Origin: Opisthorchis felineus
Lineage: Eukaryota > Platyhelminthes > Trematoda > Opisthorchiida > Opisthorchiidae
DNA length: 64,000 bases
Assembly (NCBI GenBank): GCA_004794785.1
Contig: SJOL01009422.1
Coordinates: 622,584 to 686,583 of the forward strand
Direction of reading: 5' to 3'
Part shown: positions 12,590-25,300 of the stretch, piece by piece
How the letters are laid out: every line of letters starts with the position of its first letter
Numbering within the stretch: position 1 is the first letter of the stretch
Notes under the pieces: model-generated
Databases searched by the model: none
What the model saw: only the letters and a program-made list of their open reading frames with translations
What the model was told of the DNA's origin: nothing
Translations under genes and position numbers: made by a program

Positions 12590-13480
12590 ACGGTCAGCGA
12601 TTGCACCCAGGTTCACCTGGCGCACGAAGAGACTACAGGTTGTGCTGTGGCTGCAGCCAGGAAAAATATGACGCAGGGACTCCGACAAAGCCGCTGCATA
12701 ACAGAGATTTAGTGCTTGAATGCGACTTGCCGGGCTGTACCGCGGCAGTAGTTCCGGCACTTGTGTTGTTTTGGACATCCGCCCCCATTGATAGTTCACA
12801 TGGGATACTTGGACCATTCTGTAGGCGTTGGAGGAGCCAGTTCTGACAGCTTTATTTGATTTCTGGATCCATGAGCATCTGAATGACTAAGCGAAGCGCG
12901 TGTTGTACGTACATGTGGAAAGCAGAACGAGGAGCAGCAGCGAACAAGTGCATATTCAGAGTCCATGCAGATATCCCAGGAGGAGCGGCAGACATTGATT
13001 GACTCTCGCCACTTGTGACTAATGGCAGTGTGGTCTGTTTGGATTCGGGGCTGCTGAACTGTTGGGCTCCACGTTGTCAAGCGATTTCTGCAGTTCTGAA
13101 AATTGATACTGCAACGCACCAGTCTGTGGTTGACAATTAAATGCAGCAGGTGCTCTGCATTGTCCGTGCGTTTCACTCCCAAAACAGGACGTTGTGAAAG
13201 TAAACCCAGAGTGTCATGAATACCGTCCGTTGCAGATTCTGGGTTGCGTTTCGTCGAGTCATAAGCATAAAATAAACAGAGAGCGATATGCCTCACTTCC
13301 TCAAGATTGTTTCACAGACGTGTTCAAAGGAACCACACAGTGGGGGCTACTGACGGTTGTCCAGTCAAGTAGAGATGCTTTTGTGCAGCGGTTTAACAAA
13401 ATTTCCTTCTCAGCATATCCAGCAGCCGCGTTGTCCGCGTCATCAAAGGTGCGCAGCCGGACGCTGCAAAATAGAGTGAT
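12590..13480 (-). pseudogene. RTE-type LINE AP-endonuclease fragment
   Basis: The minus-strand frame 13,296-12,796 (166 codons) resembles the C-terminal half of the LINE apurinic endonuclease. It has NCRNRLTTW, QPRIQTDHTAISHKWR and DICMDSEYALVRC, where relatives usually have TQIDHxxVSYRWR and DSDHALVR. The usual catalytic DH in the last motif reads EY, so this copy is inactive. Higher coordinates (to about 13,480) continue the domain in another frame; coordinates below 12,796 are weakly LINE-like at best. Confidence 0.8.
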
Positions 13481-14224
13481 GTGACGATCATCTCAATTTC
13501 ACTATTTTTGTTCTTATCCTTGTTTCTTACAGAACGGATTTCTTAGTGTGAACAAAAGCTGCTTTTTTTCTCTTGCTTGCTTCCGTGTGTGAACACTAAA
13601 TGCAGCTAAGTCGATTGTCCTCCCGGTTTTGTAAACAGATCTCAAGGTATTTAGGGTTGTCGTTAAATTAGGATGCCCAGAGCCTGCAGCTGAGAGCGAT
13701 GCACTGAGAGCAAAGCGGTTATTTATAGTGCAGGGACCTTAAAATTGGGGTGGAGTAGGTTCGAAGTGGTAGAATTTTAAAACGTAATAAGGGAGGCGTC
13801 GCTTACCCATCATGATCTATGTGGGAAGAAAGACAACCCGGTTAATGACACGACGGGACCGCCGATGTGGCATGACAGTACACCTGTTGTTGTCCGTGGG
13901 CTAGAACAGCGATAGCACTTCAAGTTATAGACCGGAGGACAAACAGGTCGTCAGCCATGACTGTTGGCTCAAACCCCTGGCCGAAATGCAGAGAACAGGG
14001 TGCCATCTTACTAGTAGAGTACCGCAAGTTTTTTAAGCAACAAGCCTCCACACACGTTCCAAACCCCAACCAGGAGAACCAGGAGAGTGTAGTCGTCAGA
14101 GCGCAAGCCACTGACCAGTACGGTGTGAGAAACTTTGCGAGTGTCAAAATGAAATCCCGCAGTGGCTAATAGGGTACACAAACCACCACACTGCGATAAG
14201 GTACAGTCTGTTAGTAGCGATGAC

Positions 14225-14490
14225 TATGCGGATGCATGAGCCGAACTCTTTTGGGGATCAGAAACATGGACGATAGGTGCCAATGATTCAAGAAGAATTC
14301 CATTGTTTGGTCAAATGTATCTTGATAGCAATGAAAATTTGCATCTCGTGAGAACGTTGACCTAGCAGTGTTGGACCTCGTCGGATGGGTTCTGAAAGAA
14401 GCAACTCACCAAAGATAGACCAGTTAGCCAAACTAAAGAGGTTACGCTACCTAGGACGCGCACTTTGCACTTGTCATGCTGATCGCTTTT
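14225..14490 (+). pseudogene. RTE-type LINE fragment near the 3' end
   Basis: Contains LFWGSETWTI at about 14,248 and, in another frame, LAKLKRLRYLGRALC at about 14,425. These match the conserved GSETW and RLRWLGHVLRMP segments of flatworm RTE LINEs. Too broken to be active. Confidence 0.7.
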
Positions 14491-15193
14491 GCATAATAAT
14501 CCGCCGTCGCGGCGCTGAAGTTATTCACGCAATTATCGTAGGCTAACAAATATTAATGTCCTTGATTTTCTGGATAGTTTTCGGATGTGGTTTGGTGTTG
14601 TGTCGTTAGTTTGAAAATTCTGGATCTAAAGTGGGAAGATCACTGAGTCCATTTCATCTAAAAGGTCACTTAGCAGCAGTTCTTAAAAGTATTGCTGGTA
14701 AATCTTCACGACTCTACCTAGTCTGGTGCTATGAATGAGGCACTCAGCGGTCACTTGAGCCAATACTGTTGAAGAATTATTTTCCATGATGGGACATGAT
14801 TTTGTTGAAAACTATTCGGCAGCCCCCAATCAGTTTTGCCTTTCTGGAGTTGACCAATTAGGGCGATCTCCGAGAATTTATCTAACTATTCTGGAGATGC
14901 CGTTTCAGTTTACTCAAAAGTGAATTGGGAACATGACCGTCTGCCAAGCTTCATTTCAAAGATGACAACTGGTTTTCTCTGACACAAACTCACTTGAATC
15001 CTCGGTATTCCTCAAGCATACAAGAATAACTCATCGGTGTCTTGCTTAACCGGGGTGTCGAGAAAGGGTGCAACTGAACTAGGCATTTAGATAGGGTTTT
15101 TGTTTGAATCAATAAATATTTCAGTAGAACACCTCAGGCAACGTTAAAGCGTTTCTCCTACGATACTCTTGCGAAGACGTAAGGCATTCAAGT

Positions 15194-15403
15194 TCAGTGA
15201 AATAAAGAATTCGAACATTTTACCTCAAAAGTCTCATAGGGTAAGCTATGGTAAACGCTGTGAATCCCTGGTGGTATAGTTTGGCGATCAGGAATAGGAT
15301 GTGACCCATACAGAAGAGCCTGCAAAATAAACAGTCTGCAAAGCACCAAGTAGAGGAGTGATTGATGCGTCAGAAAACGGAGGAAAGTTTGACCAACTGA
15401 CAA
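15194..15403 (-). other. unrecognised block conserved between units A and B
   Basis: The minus-strand frame includes TIPPGIHSVYHSLPYETFE. The counterpart at 45,858-46,064 reads TILPGIHSAYHIVPHETSE. The matching stretch is short and the flanks diverge, so this may be chance conservation or an unrecognised exon or repeat protein. It lies downstream of the peptidase stop codon. Confidence 0.3.
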
Positions 15404-15811
15404 GTCATGAGCAGACTATCTTTCATTTACGTGAGAGGGACGAGGAAGGAGGTAGGGAAGTGTTGCATTGCGGCAAGCTTATTTGCACACGAAAGCAAGC
15501 CCCGTGGCGTGTATTGCAGCGTAGGACGTTCAGATACTCGGACTATTCGGACTAGGGAATTCTACTGTCCGCTCTGGTTACGAAGTCCAGAGATGCATTG
15601 ACTGATTAGCATTTATCACCATTGTGATCACAGAGACAAACACGAAATCGGAATAACGTCTCAATGCAGGGTTCCTTCAGGCATCCTAGGTCGTATTGCC
15701 CCACGAAATTGGAATACTTCAAAAGTAAAACATTAGTGATGGGCGTAAATTGCAGCGAAGTACCACTATTTAAAATAACACATTCATATTTGTATCTTGT
15801 TGTGAATGATT

Positions 15812-16306
15812 TCAACAAACAGCCTCCGTAAAGCCTACTGCTTCTTGTGTCTTATCAAACACTGTCAGGAAGTTCCGAAGCACCGTCAAACCTAAGCACC
15901 AACGCAAACCAGGATCGTCCATGTAGTAACGAATACCAAACAAACAACGCTGCTCCCCTTTGTGCATCTCCTGAAAGACGTGAGAATATTCGGATCAGTT
16001 TTTTTTCAATAGGTGGTAAACCTAATTCATCCACTAGGTTCCTAACATTGCAATTAAGAACAACTTACATACATGACGAGGTTCTTTGTCGGGATCATGA
16101 ACTCTTTGTTTCCAAGGGTAATAACCAAATCCGGATAAGTGTGTAAATGATTACAGTTGACGTACATTCTTCCATACTCGGCGGATGGCCTCGAGAGTTG
16201 AAGGAATATTTTTCTTACTGCTTCTCTTGGACCGAATGTCAGACCACTCCCCGTATCGATGTCTGCCGGAAGCCGTTCACTAATAATCTGGGAACCAAAC
16301 TGGATC
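15812..16306 (-). CDS. peptidase A, exons 6-7 (C-terminal lobe)
   Basis: Exon 6 (16,306-16,069) opens with IQFGSQIISE and holds ADIDTGSGLTFGP with the second catalytic Asp; YPDLVITLG follows. Exon 7 (15,970-15,812) contains RWCLGLTVLRNFLTVFD, the hydrophobic-hydrophobic-Gly loop of the C-lobe, and ends VGFTEAVC before TGA. The intron between them is 98 nt (gtaagt to ctttcag). Confidence 0.9.
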
Positions 16307-19300
16307 CTTGAGAGATTAAAAAACAGGACAGTTTGCAGGAATAGGATCCACATAAAGAGACGGCATATGGGTAAAAAAACTGCACCCCGTTAATGTGATG
16401 CACATACCAGTTTTATATACACACCAGGTTGTGAGAATATATGACGTGTTTTGTGCCCATTCACTTGAATACACCCTCGAAATCAGCGAACATTGGCGCA
16501 ATAGCCGGCAGAAAATGACAAGGTACATTTGAAAGTATTCCGAATTCCTCGTGGGCCCCGCAAAATTATCCTACCAGCTCTAAAGAGAAAATATAAAAGT
16601 GGGCTCGTGCGCTGAAAAACCCTCGTTGATAATTTTGCTGTTTAAGACAATGTGTTTTGACCAGTTTGGTGAGCTCGAGAACTGATTTCCAAATGACAAA
16701 AGCAACACCAGGGAGCATTTGGCACACTTCATATATACCTCTGGTGCTAAGTCGGTAGATCACTTGTCCGATAAACGGGAGATCGGCAGTTCCTGTCCGC
16801 CTTCAGGGTACACTTAGTTCATGCTTCATGTACGTGGACATTCTATTTTAAAAAATCAGTGTAACGGAGCAGCACGTTGGAGACATCAATTATGCTTCTC
16901 TTGTCGTTAGTGTCGTGCAGTCAGGTCAGTGCTGTTTTGTAACCCGACTGCTGAAGTGGAATATTATGTGTGCCTCCTTTGTAAGCAGAGTTGAAGTTGA
17001 CTGAAGTGGACCAGTTCAGCACCACGGAGATACGTTTCTCCCTGCATAGAAGTGGTGAATCGATTAGTTGGATCAGAGTTTTTAATGCTTGCATTAAGCA
17101 GTATCGCTTTTCCACATCGAAGTTCACCACCAGTTGTAGCATGAAAACAGTGATCAACACTTGCGGTCCAAAGTGCAAAATTTTTTGACTTCAGTATGAT
17201 ATTTTTTTAACTTCGAACAGTCAGCTCCCTATTACCTCCAACGTTTTATCAATCTATTAGGTATGTAGAAGCCCCACGTCTATCCACATTGAATTGGGAG
17301 ACAGGCGTGATGCCCAACAAAACGAAATAAAATAGTCTCCGCGACACTTCTAACCGTCGAGAGTGAATGTCACAGTTTTGATAAAAAGCTGACTCATCAC
17401 GTACAACACGATTTTGTTTGACTGATCAGTTGGTAAACAATATTATCCAGAAAGAACAACTAGCTTTTAGGGAAAATTTGCTTTCATCTTCACAGTGTTG
17501 TGGTTTAGGATGTTTCACTGCAACTGCGTGGGGCTCAATAAGAAATTCTGCAGTCACAACAACAAGTACTAAATCACTGGGCACAGTGGAAAACTCATCT
17601 GAAGTTAAAAATACAGTATTTAGACAGAACTACCATCGATCCCTTTTGTTTACAAGTGTCCTCAACCACATACTGAAAGACCTAATCAAATGATCATTCG
17701 GACACGCGTACTCCTAGACCGGCATGGCCGACTTCCCTACAAGTAGGATGCTTCCAGAGGTACTTGGAAAAATATTTTTTTCGTGGCGGCATTGTGAGGC
17801 ACGCACCCGCTCAGACCGAGAGGTACGCGATTAGCAACATGGCACTGACACCAACCAGACTGTTGGACAAAAGCATGGGCATCCATGTTCTAAATGCGGT
17901 GGTGGCGCACCATTTAAAACTTTAAAACGCCATAGACCATCTCTGTTACAACGACGATCCAGTCAGTCAATCCATCTGCGTTTGTGACAGGCGGATATAT
18001 AGACAAGTCCAAAATCTTGTGAGAAGCTTAAACACTTTATTTTCTTTGAGTTTCTCACATTTGAACCAGATAGACACGTTGCTGTATCGAACAGGAGAAC
18101 GGATAAAGTCGCTTGTATTCGAAATGGACTTTTGACTACTTTCGGATTTTGAAACGAGATGCTGACGGGGAAATTTGCGAGAAGTGGTATGCTACGAATG
18201 CACAGCTTTTCGACAACTTTCCTCGTTAAAGCTGAAAATTATAAGAATATGTGCGGTTTGTTTCTATGTGAATTCTTGTACTGTGTAAGGAGAAAATCTT
18301 ACTCCCCTGTATTCATCGTATTCCGTATTCGCCAACCCTTGACCTGGAAGAGGGGTATGAAGGAGATTACGAAACGCTTGGGTGCTGTCTGTGCTACTCG
18401 CCTTCCAGAATGGGGACCGCGTGATCCCCGCTGCGCCTGTTTGGAGACGTTGCAAAATATGGCTACCGACATCAGTGACGTTCTTGTGGTCAGTTTCTAT
18501 CCAGATTGCGTGAATGGGTGTCTGGAGGTGTAGGCACCTCGGAATGATTGTAATAAGCTAGCGCTAAGTTCGTCTCATGTCCAACTTCATTCTTTTCTTC
18601 ACAATAAGGCCTTCAAATCATGGCTGTACAGCAGCAAAACATCGGTCTTGAACACTGATGACATGCTGTCGATGATGACGATGATGATGATCGTATTCCG
18701 AAGCTGACCGCAACCTCCTACATGCCCTTTTGTAATTGTTGACAAGCTCTTTAATGGGCAAACGGGACACAGCGAGGGATTCACATGAGAAAGGTCACAC
18801 CTCCCAGAAGCCGAAAACTCTTTCTAATCCGAATACTGTTCGCGGAAAAGTGTAAGGTTACGAATGCCGATGTACAACCACCCAGGCCATGATGTGGCAT
18901 ATCTGCAGGAAATATCGGAGAGATGGCACTGTTGGGTATAACACGGAACGAAACATCAGCTTGATTATAAGAGTAGAGGTCACAGAGAAGGGCTTAATGG
19001 ATTGTTTCAATGTATCGTTGTCTTTTTGCGTTGTCCTTTTCTGGAGTGATATCCTTGCTTCAATCTCACAAAATGACTTTTCGGCTGCATAATTAACAGT
19101 TGTAACACTACTGGAGTGAACAGAACAGCCAGGTGTAAATTTTGCATTAGTTGGTGGCGTCTGCATCTGGGGTCTGTAGTATATACGTTCAGAACGAGGT
19201 AGTAAGTCTCCAAGGGCTTATCGGGTGGTGTTGCGTGGAGTGTTTCAATTAAAGCATTGCAGTTCTATGCAGCAAGACCACTTGGAACTGGAGCTCTCGA

Positions 19301-22300
19301 ACTGCACACGGAATAAAACGCGGCCACTCTCGAACATTGGAAGCAAAAAATAGTATTTACCAGGGAAAACGTTATCTTGCTGAGAATTTATGGCATGTTG
19401 CTAGTAGTATTCACCGGTCGCCGAACATAAATCACGTGACATTAGAAAGAATTTCCAGGGAAGGGTTTTCATTGGTTGCACTCCGCAGCCTACAAGGCCA
19501 ACGGAACAAGACGGTTGGGAATAGGAACCTCCTTATCTTGATAACCGGTTTCAACAAGGTGCCCAACCTACTCGGGAGCTTACGGAATATCTGTGATCTT
19601 ACTGAAGTAGCGAAGAACATTATTTGAATTATCTTATCCGGATGGCGGGCATCCCTCCTGCAATACAAGCTATCATTTGTGGGATTTCGTAAGCCTCAAC
19701 ACAAGGACCTGATCAACAGGCAATGGATTTTACAAAAGGCCATTGAGATAATTAAAATGAAAACGAAAGTGTATAGTGAAAATTCTTCTGGTCCTTTACC
19801 TGAAAAGACAACAACGAGCGAAATGTTCTTCACCACTAGGAGAACCTCAGCAATCAACCCGATTGAAAACTTTCCTCAGCAAATAAGTCTTCCATGTCGA
19901 GAGCCAGTTCCGGTCTGAGTTGGTACCAGAAGCCCGGAAACCAAAACTACACTTGATGAAGTAAATTTAAGCCCGGGCTTTTTGTGCGAACCAGAAATGT
20001 CGGAGTCCTCATCTCCAAGGGAATTTTCTGTCCCCTTGAAATATCTCAGGCTTTTAAAGACTTTAAATTGATGTGCACGCCAAATACCACATCGATAACA
20101 AGTGGTTTTATTTTAAAATGGTAGCCAGCTACTTCAGGAAAATGGGAATTATCGAACCTAATAAAGTAACCAACAAGCTCACACTTGAGAACTTCACACC
20201 ATCTTTAGCGGGCAGAACTGGAGGTAGACAGACAAAATCCGCCTGAGACGGTAGAGATATTTCATACCATCCCGGAAGCAGACATAAGAAGTGCGAGGAT
20301 TTCTGCTGATTCGAAGTCAGTGGTATCCTTAAGACCATCATAAGCTAAACAGGTAGACTATTCACATTCTTACTTTTATGCACAATAAAATGCTAACACC
20401 TGTTTTTGTTCAAAGGTTTCTCCAAAATTTGTCAAAATATTGGTGGTTTATAGGTGGGCCATCAAGAGATGTTGCCTGATAATTTGAAACCCCGTTTACC
20501 ACTACTTCTCTCAGGGAGAGAGCTAACTAGTGCAGTGATCACAAATTATCTCTTAAATATTCCTTTCTCATTACTTGGGGGTCCCTCTTAATTGTTCAGC
20601 AAACACGGGGTAACCATTTGTGATTTAGTCGATAGACATTCCTCTGGACAACAATAAAATCCCACTATTTCCATCAAAATTCAGTCAAAAATTGTCCAGC
20701 GGGTTTCAAGCTTCTGTGGCACTACCTGACATCAAACGGAAGCCCGAAACAAAAGTGTGCGTCAGCCTAAGTTCCGGAGTTTGTGAAACTGTTCCAAATC
20801 CTGTGTTCTTAATCAGTTCGTTCGCATATGGATATAACAACCAGACCGCTTCGTCGGCCGATTTCGGAACGTTGTTTCGTTTTCTGATGTTACCAGTGAT
20901 ATTAGTGGATACCAATTTGAACACGTTCCTTCCACATCTTGACAGACTGGTTTCATTTAACGGTGCCCTTAAAATTAGTCATGTTCATGTTTACGCTGCG
21001 GTTGGATGCTCAGAATCTGCCACACCAGGGAATTCGTCTATACTGGAATCCAAGAGGTGAGCTTAGTGCACCGGTTGCCTATTTCATTTGCCGAATCTTT
21101 TTAAGCCCTAAGGAAGGTGAATATCATCATGTTCTGCGAAATCTTACCATGAAGATCCGGTTAACTTTCAAGGCCGTGACTTGGTAATCGTTGGGTTCTC
21201 CAAGAATATCGCCGGTGACCTATGTGTAAAAACCTACTCGTTCACCAGCAGTCATTATCTAAGTGCATTAACAGCTAATTAAACAAAGATTCAAGATTAG
21301 TTTATTCACTGACTCGAACTCCGACCGACTGTATTCAAGCTCACTCAGAATTATTCCGTGTACTGTCAACTGGTCTATCATCTAGGTTTGTTGACCAAGC
21401 CCACAAATATCAATGAGACTGACCAAGGTTCTTGGTGCCATGTCTTCTGCAGCACTGCATTTAGCATAGTTAGGTGCATTTATTCAAACTGTATTTGTGT
21501 ACCGCTCTGTTACTGGGTCAAATCGAAGTTGGCACCACGTGCCCTAACTTTTCACCTCACCACATCATCCTGATGGGTTATTTTTAACTCGTTCGGCATG
21601 AGGCTGCATTGACCAAAACCAAGTGTGTAGGTCATGGAGCATATTATAAAAGAAAGATTCAGTTTAGCTCCAAGAGAAGCAAGTTAGATTTCAGAGCTTA
21701 TAAGCATGCCCATCCAAACAGTTCTTCAAGTTCAAATTACATGTGATACAAATCCTGCCCGAAACCTTCCGCCATGATTAAGCCGCTGGTCGACTTTATG
21801 ACAGCTTCCACCAACCCTGTGAAGAATCGTAAATCGATCGTCAATACGAGTCCTGAGGTGGCTTTTAAGAACACTCCGATGAAAAAAAATAGTCTATTTT
21901 AGGTTTTACGTTGGCCGAGTTAAATAAAAGTAGTTACATCTGGAAATTTCGGCTTATTGGCAAAAGTTTTAGTGAAATGATTGGCATGCTGAAGCGATTG
22001 ACTGCACCTGGCGGCAAAACAAATCTCAGGTTACCCTCCATGAATTAGTACTATACCAAGAAATATATTTATCTTGTGAAGCCGTATATAAACACTCACT
22101 TTGTGATATGAATTTGCCATTGACACTGTAGAATGAGCGGGAGGTAGACGAAATCCTTATTGTTGTACTTTGCGGGAACTGCTCCAAATGTGACCTCGCC
22201 TTTTGTGAATTTGTCTGCCCCTGCAGGTACCGGCGAACTACATGACAAACAGACTATGATTTTCAATGAGACGAGTCCAACAGAAACAATATACTTTCAG

Positions 22301-25300
22301 TATAAGTAGTGTGGAATGATCGCCAACTACCTATTTTGTCATGTAGTCGTGGGACGCTGAGACAATCAAATCCTGGCCTGAACAAAATGTAACCAGATTA
22401 TTGTTCACGTTAATAATGGATACTCTAAGATTCACAGGCCTACGACTGCCTGATGAACCTTACTAATGACGAAATTGTTGTTAGGCTGCTTGTGAATTCT
22501 AAGCATTTGTCCAACACTGCTTAGATGGTAAACAAAGGGAGCTTTATTGAATCGTAACGAAAACTTATGAGCACTGTGATAGTGATGTATCGTACCAAAT
22601 GAAACAAGAGGCGGCCCGGTGCAGCACATTCAGCTGAAAGGGAATATCTTGAACGACACATTCAGTTTACCTCGCGTGTAAATTAAATTTCAAAAAGTTC
22701 GTGCGATTTGGGTTTAGGTAGAGCATAGGACTGAGAGAAACTAGGGAACTGCGCCTAACTGATGAGCTCCAAGAAGAGCGAAACCGGTCATTGGATATCA
22801 AAGTGCATTCGGCAAACTAATGAATAGTATATTTCGTTGCATTGCGATATTGTTTCCTTAGGCCTACTGAACTGATCATGCAAGTTCACAATGAAAATTA
22901 GTGAAATTTAACGTTTTTCGGCTTACGAACTCAATAAACATTAGGCAGTGAAGACAATCCATGGGAGCCATTCAAAATAGTCTTCTCGGCGGAAACCCCC
23001 TTTCATGATAGAATTGACCGAAGCATCACTCTTATGTTACAGTCAAACAGAAACCGTCAAGGAACCTATCGTAATTTTTCATCTTTCCCAAGTTTTCGAT
23101 TCGTAATTTTGTTCCAGTCACGCTTATTTCACGATAAGCATGGGAATGTGAAGGACTGACTGAGGAGTAATTGCATGTTTCTTGTCGCCAAATCCCTTTC
23201 CCTGGCCTCCCGATAATTCCGCTCCTCCGGTTGCCTGTCTTTGAAATGTTTTAGTAGTGCCCGAAAGTTTTCTTCGAGCAGTAGTTTTGCGCTGCTTAAT
23301 CCCCGAGTCATTTCGTTCGCATTCAAGTATACTTTCAATCTGAATTACTTGCCCTCTTGCTGAAGGTTACAACAAACGTGTAAATAGTTTACAAATACAC
23401 CCGTCACATGAGGCTCGTCTGGAACCCAGCTGAATCTCTTTTATGAGCTGCCTCATCAGCAGAATGTGTTGCATAAAGGCCGCCTCGTGTTTCAATTGGT
23501 ACGATATTTGAGAAGTCGCAGTACATCGGAAAAACATGACACATTACCCATAAGTTTGCTGAGAACTGTCTGACGAAGAATCAAACCACCTGAGTTCTTC
23601 CACTGCAGCGCCAATCATAAAATTTTCTTTGTCTAGAATGTTTGCTGAGATTAACTAGGCTGATTCGTGTAAAGAATGAACAGTACCACCCTAGTTTGTT
23701 GAACCGAAAAATTGTAAGTTTTATATCGACATCGAAATTCGTCAATGTTTTTGTATGCGGTGTTGATCTGGCTTCCGTGGTGTCCTCTTCGTCATACGGG
23801 CCTTCTACCTTATCTGATGAGTGATCTACTGTTTTCCCGGGCAGTGACCTGGGTTGTCATCATATTTTGCGAACACAGGGGGAGGCTGTCTACCATCTAC
23901 CTTACGATAATAAAACGTAAATGACTTGCTAAAACAAAGCTGGTTAATTGTCAGGTTTCAGCACTGTATGGTTGAAAGAAAACTGGGAGAGGATGATCAC
24001 CAAGTATACAGATTAAGTGGAAAGCTCGAATATCAAATTGGGTAAAGTTGGTCCGTGTTGTTGAAACACCTGAATCGACTCAATTTGTGTACTTCCAAAA
24101 TTGACATTTACGTGATCAGTGGACTGGCGACGGGGCTGGTAGCTGGTGTATCAGAATGGTAAAGTAAGAGGAAATTTCGTGAGACGGATTACTACTTTGG
24201 CCTGGCAGTGGAAGGAATGCCCTGCGGTTACCTCGGTGACTTGCCGACTTTTCATAAATATCATCTTCATATACGTCATTTCAGGAGAGCCTTCGTAAAT
24301 GGCCGCAATGAGGTCAATTGTTTCTCGTGATGCTTCCTCTTCAATGTTCACTCCGCTTTTGTTTTCATGCACTTATAAAAAAACTTTGCTTTCATCTTAA
24401 GCTCCAGATTGCTCAGAGGTTAAGGTGCGAAATTACTGACTGGAAGGTCCGTGGTTTGAACCCTTGCATATAAAATGTTCTTGTCTAACCTTGGCCAACC
24501 TGGCAGTATCTCAGCCCTCGGGCTTGCTTCGGGTGGCACAGCAACTTGGAATCGTAAATGTTGACCCCTCAAATATATCCAAAAAACCGCCCTACACATT
24601 GATCAGAAAACAGCCGTTGATGTTGTCGGTACTGTGCTATCTATCTCATATGGAAATCACAAAAGAAATCTGATGTAAGGCACACATGTTCTTTGTATTT
24701 TCTTAATTGGTCAACCTGAGTGGAAAGACCAACATTCGTCGATTATGAATGGTGAATTCATATCAGTGCAGCTGCGCTTCAAGAAGTATCACTTCTCCTA
24801 ACGAGGTGGTCAGTTTACCGTTCAAGGACAGAACCGGGCGCAGCGCTTCCTGACTTCCCCAAAGGTGCTTTCATTTGGAGAACACTACAGCTAAAATCCA
24901 ACCCGATTCTCTAATTACTTTTGGGGGAGCGATACGATGTAAACCCCATATATATATATATATATATATGATGCATAGTAACCTATGCTTATTACAGCCA
25001 TAATGCAGCCCATTGAACTGGAATAATTTTTCACTGCTAATGATGAGATCTTTGGAGTAGTAGATTGCACATTGAACTGATCTCTTCAAACCTTCAGTAG
25101 ATTGATTTTATTACTCATCAGTTCAGAAGTAATGCTCAAACATTTAGGACGCGCTGACTGTGTTCACAGCATGCAACACGCTTATCTCTCCCACATTTGG
25201 GGACAAAAACGGGTTAAAGCTACAGGACCTGTCTCTCCAGCTCCGTACAACTGTGCCCCTTGCAACACAGTAAAGAATATCACCCAAGTGTTTTATAACG

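Noticed and set aside
10985..13480. A single LINE with 5' inversion by twin priming
   Set aside because: The plus-strand RT piece lies to the left of the minus-strand endonuclease piece. Twin priming would put the inverted 5' part on the left of a plus-strand 3' part, so these are separate fragments.
16737..16810. Functional tRNA gene
   Set aside because: Box A and B are present, but the acceptor and anticodon stems do not pair convincingly, and a second body follows; treated as SINE head.
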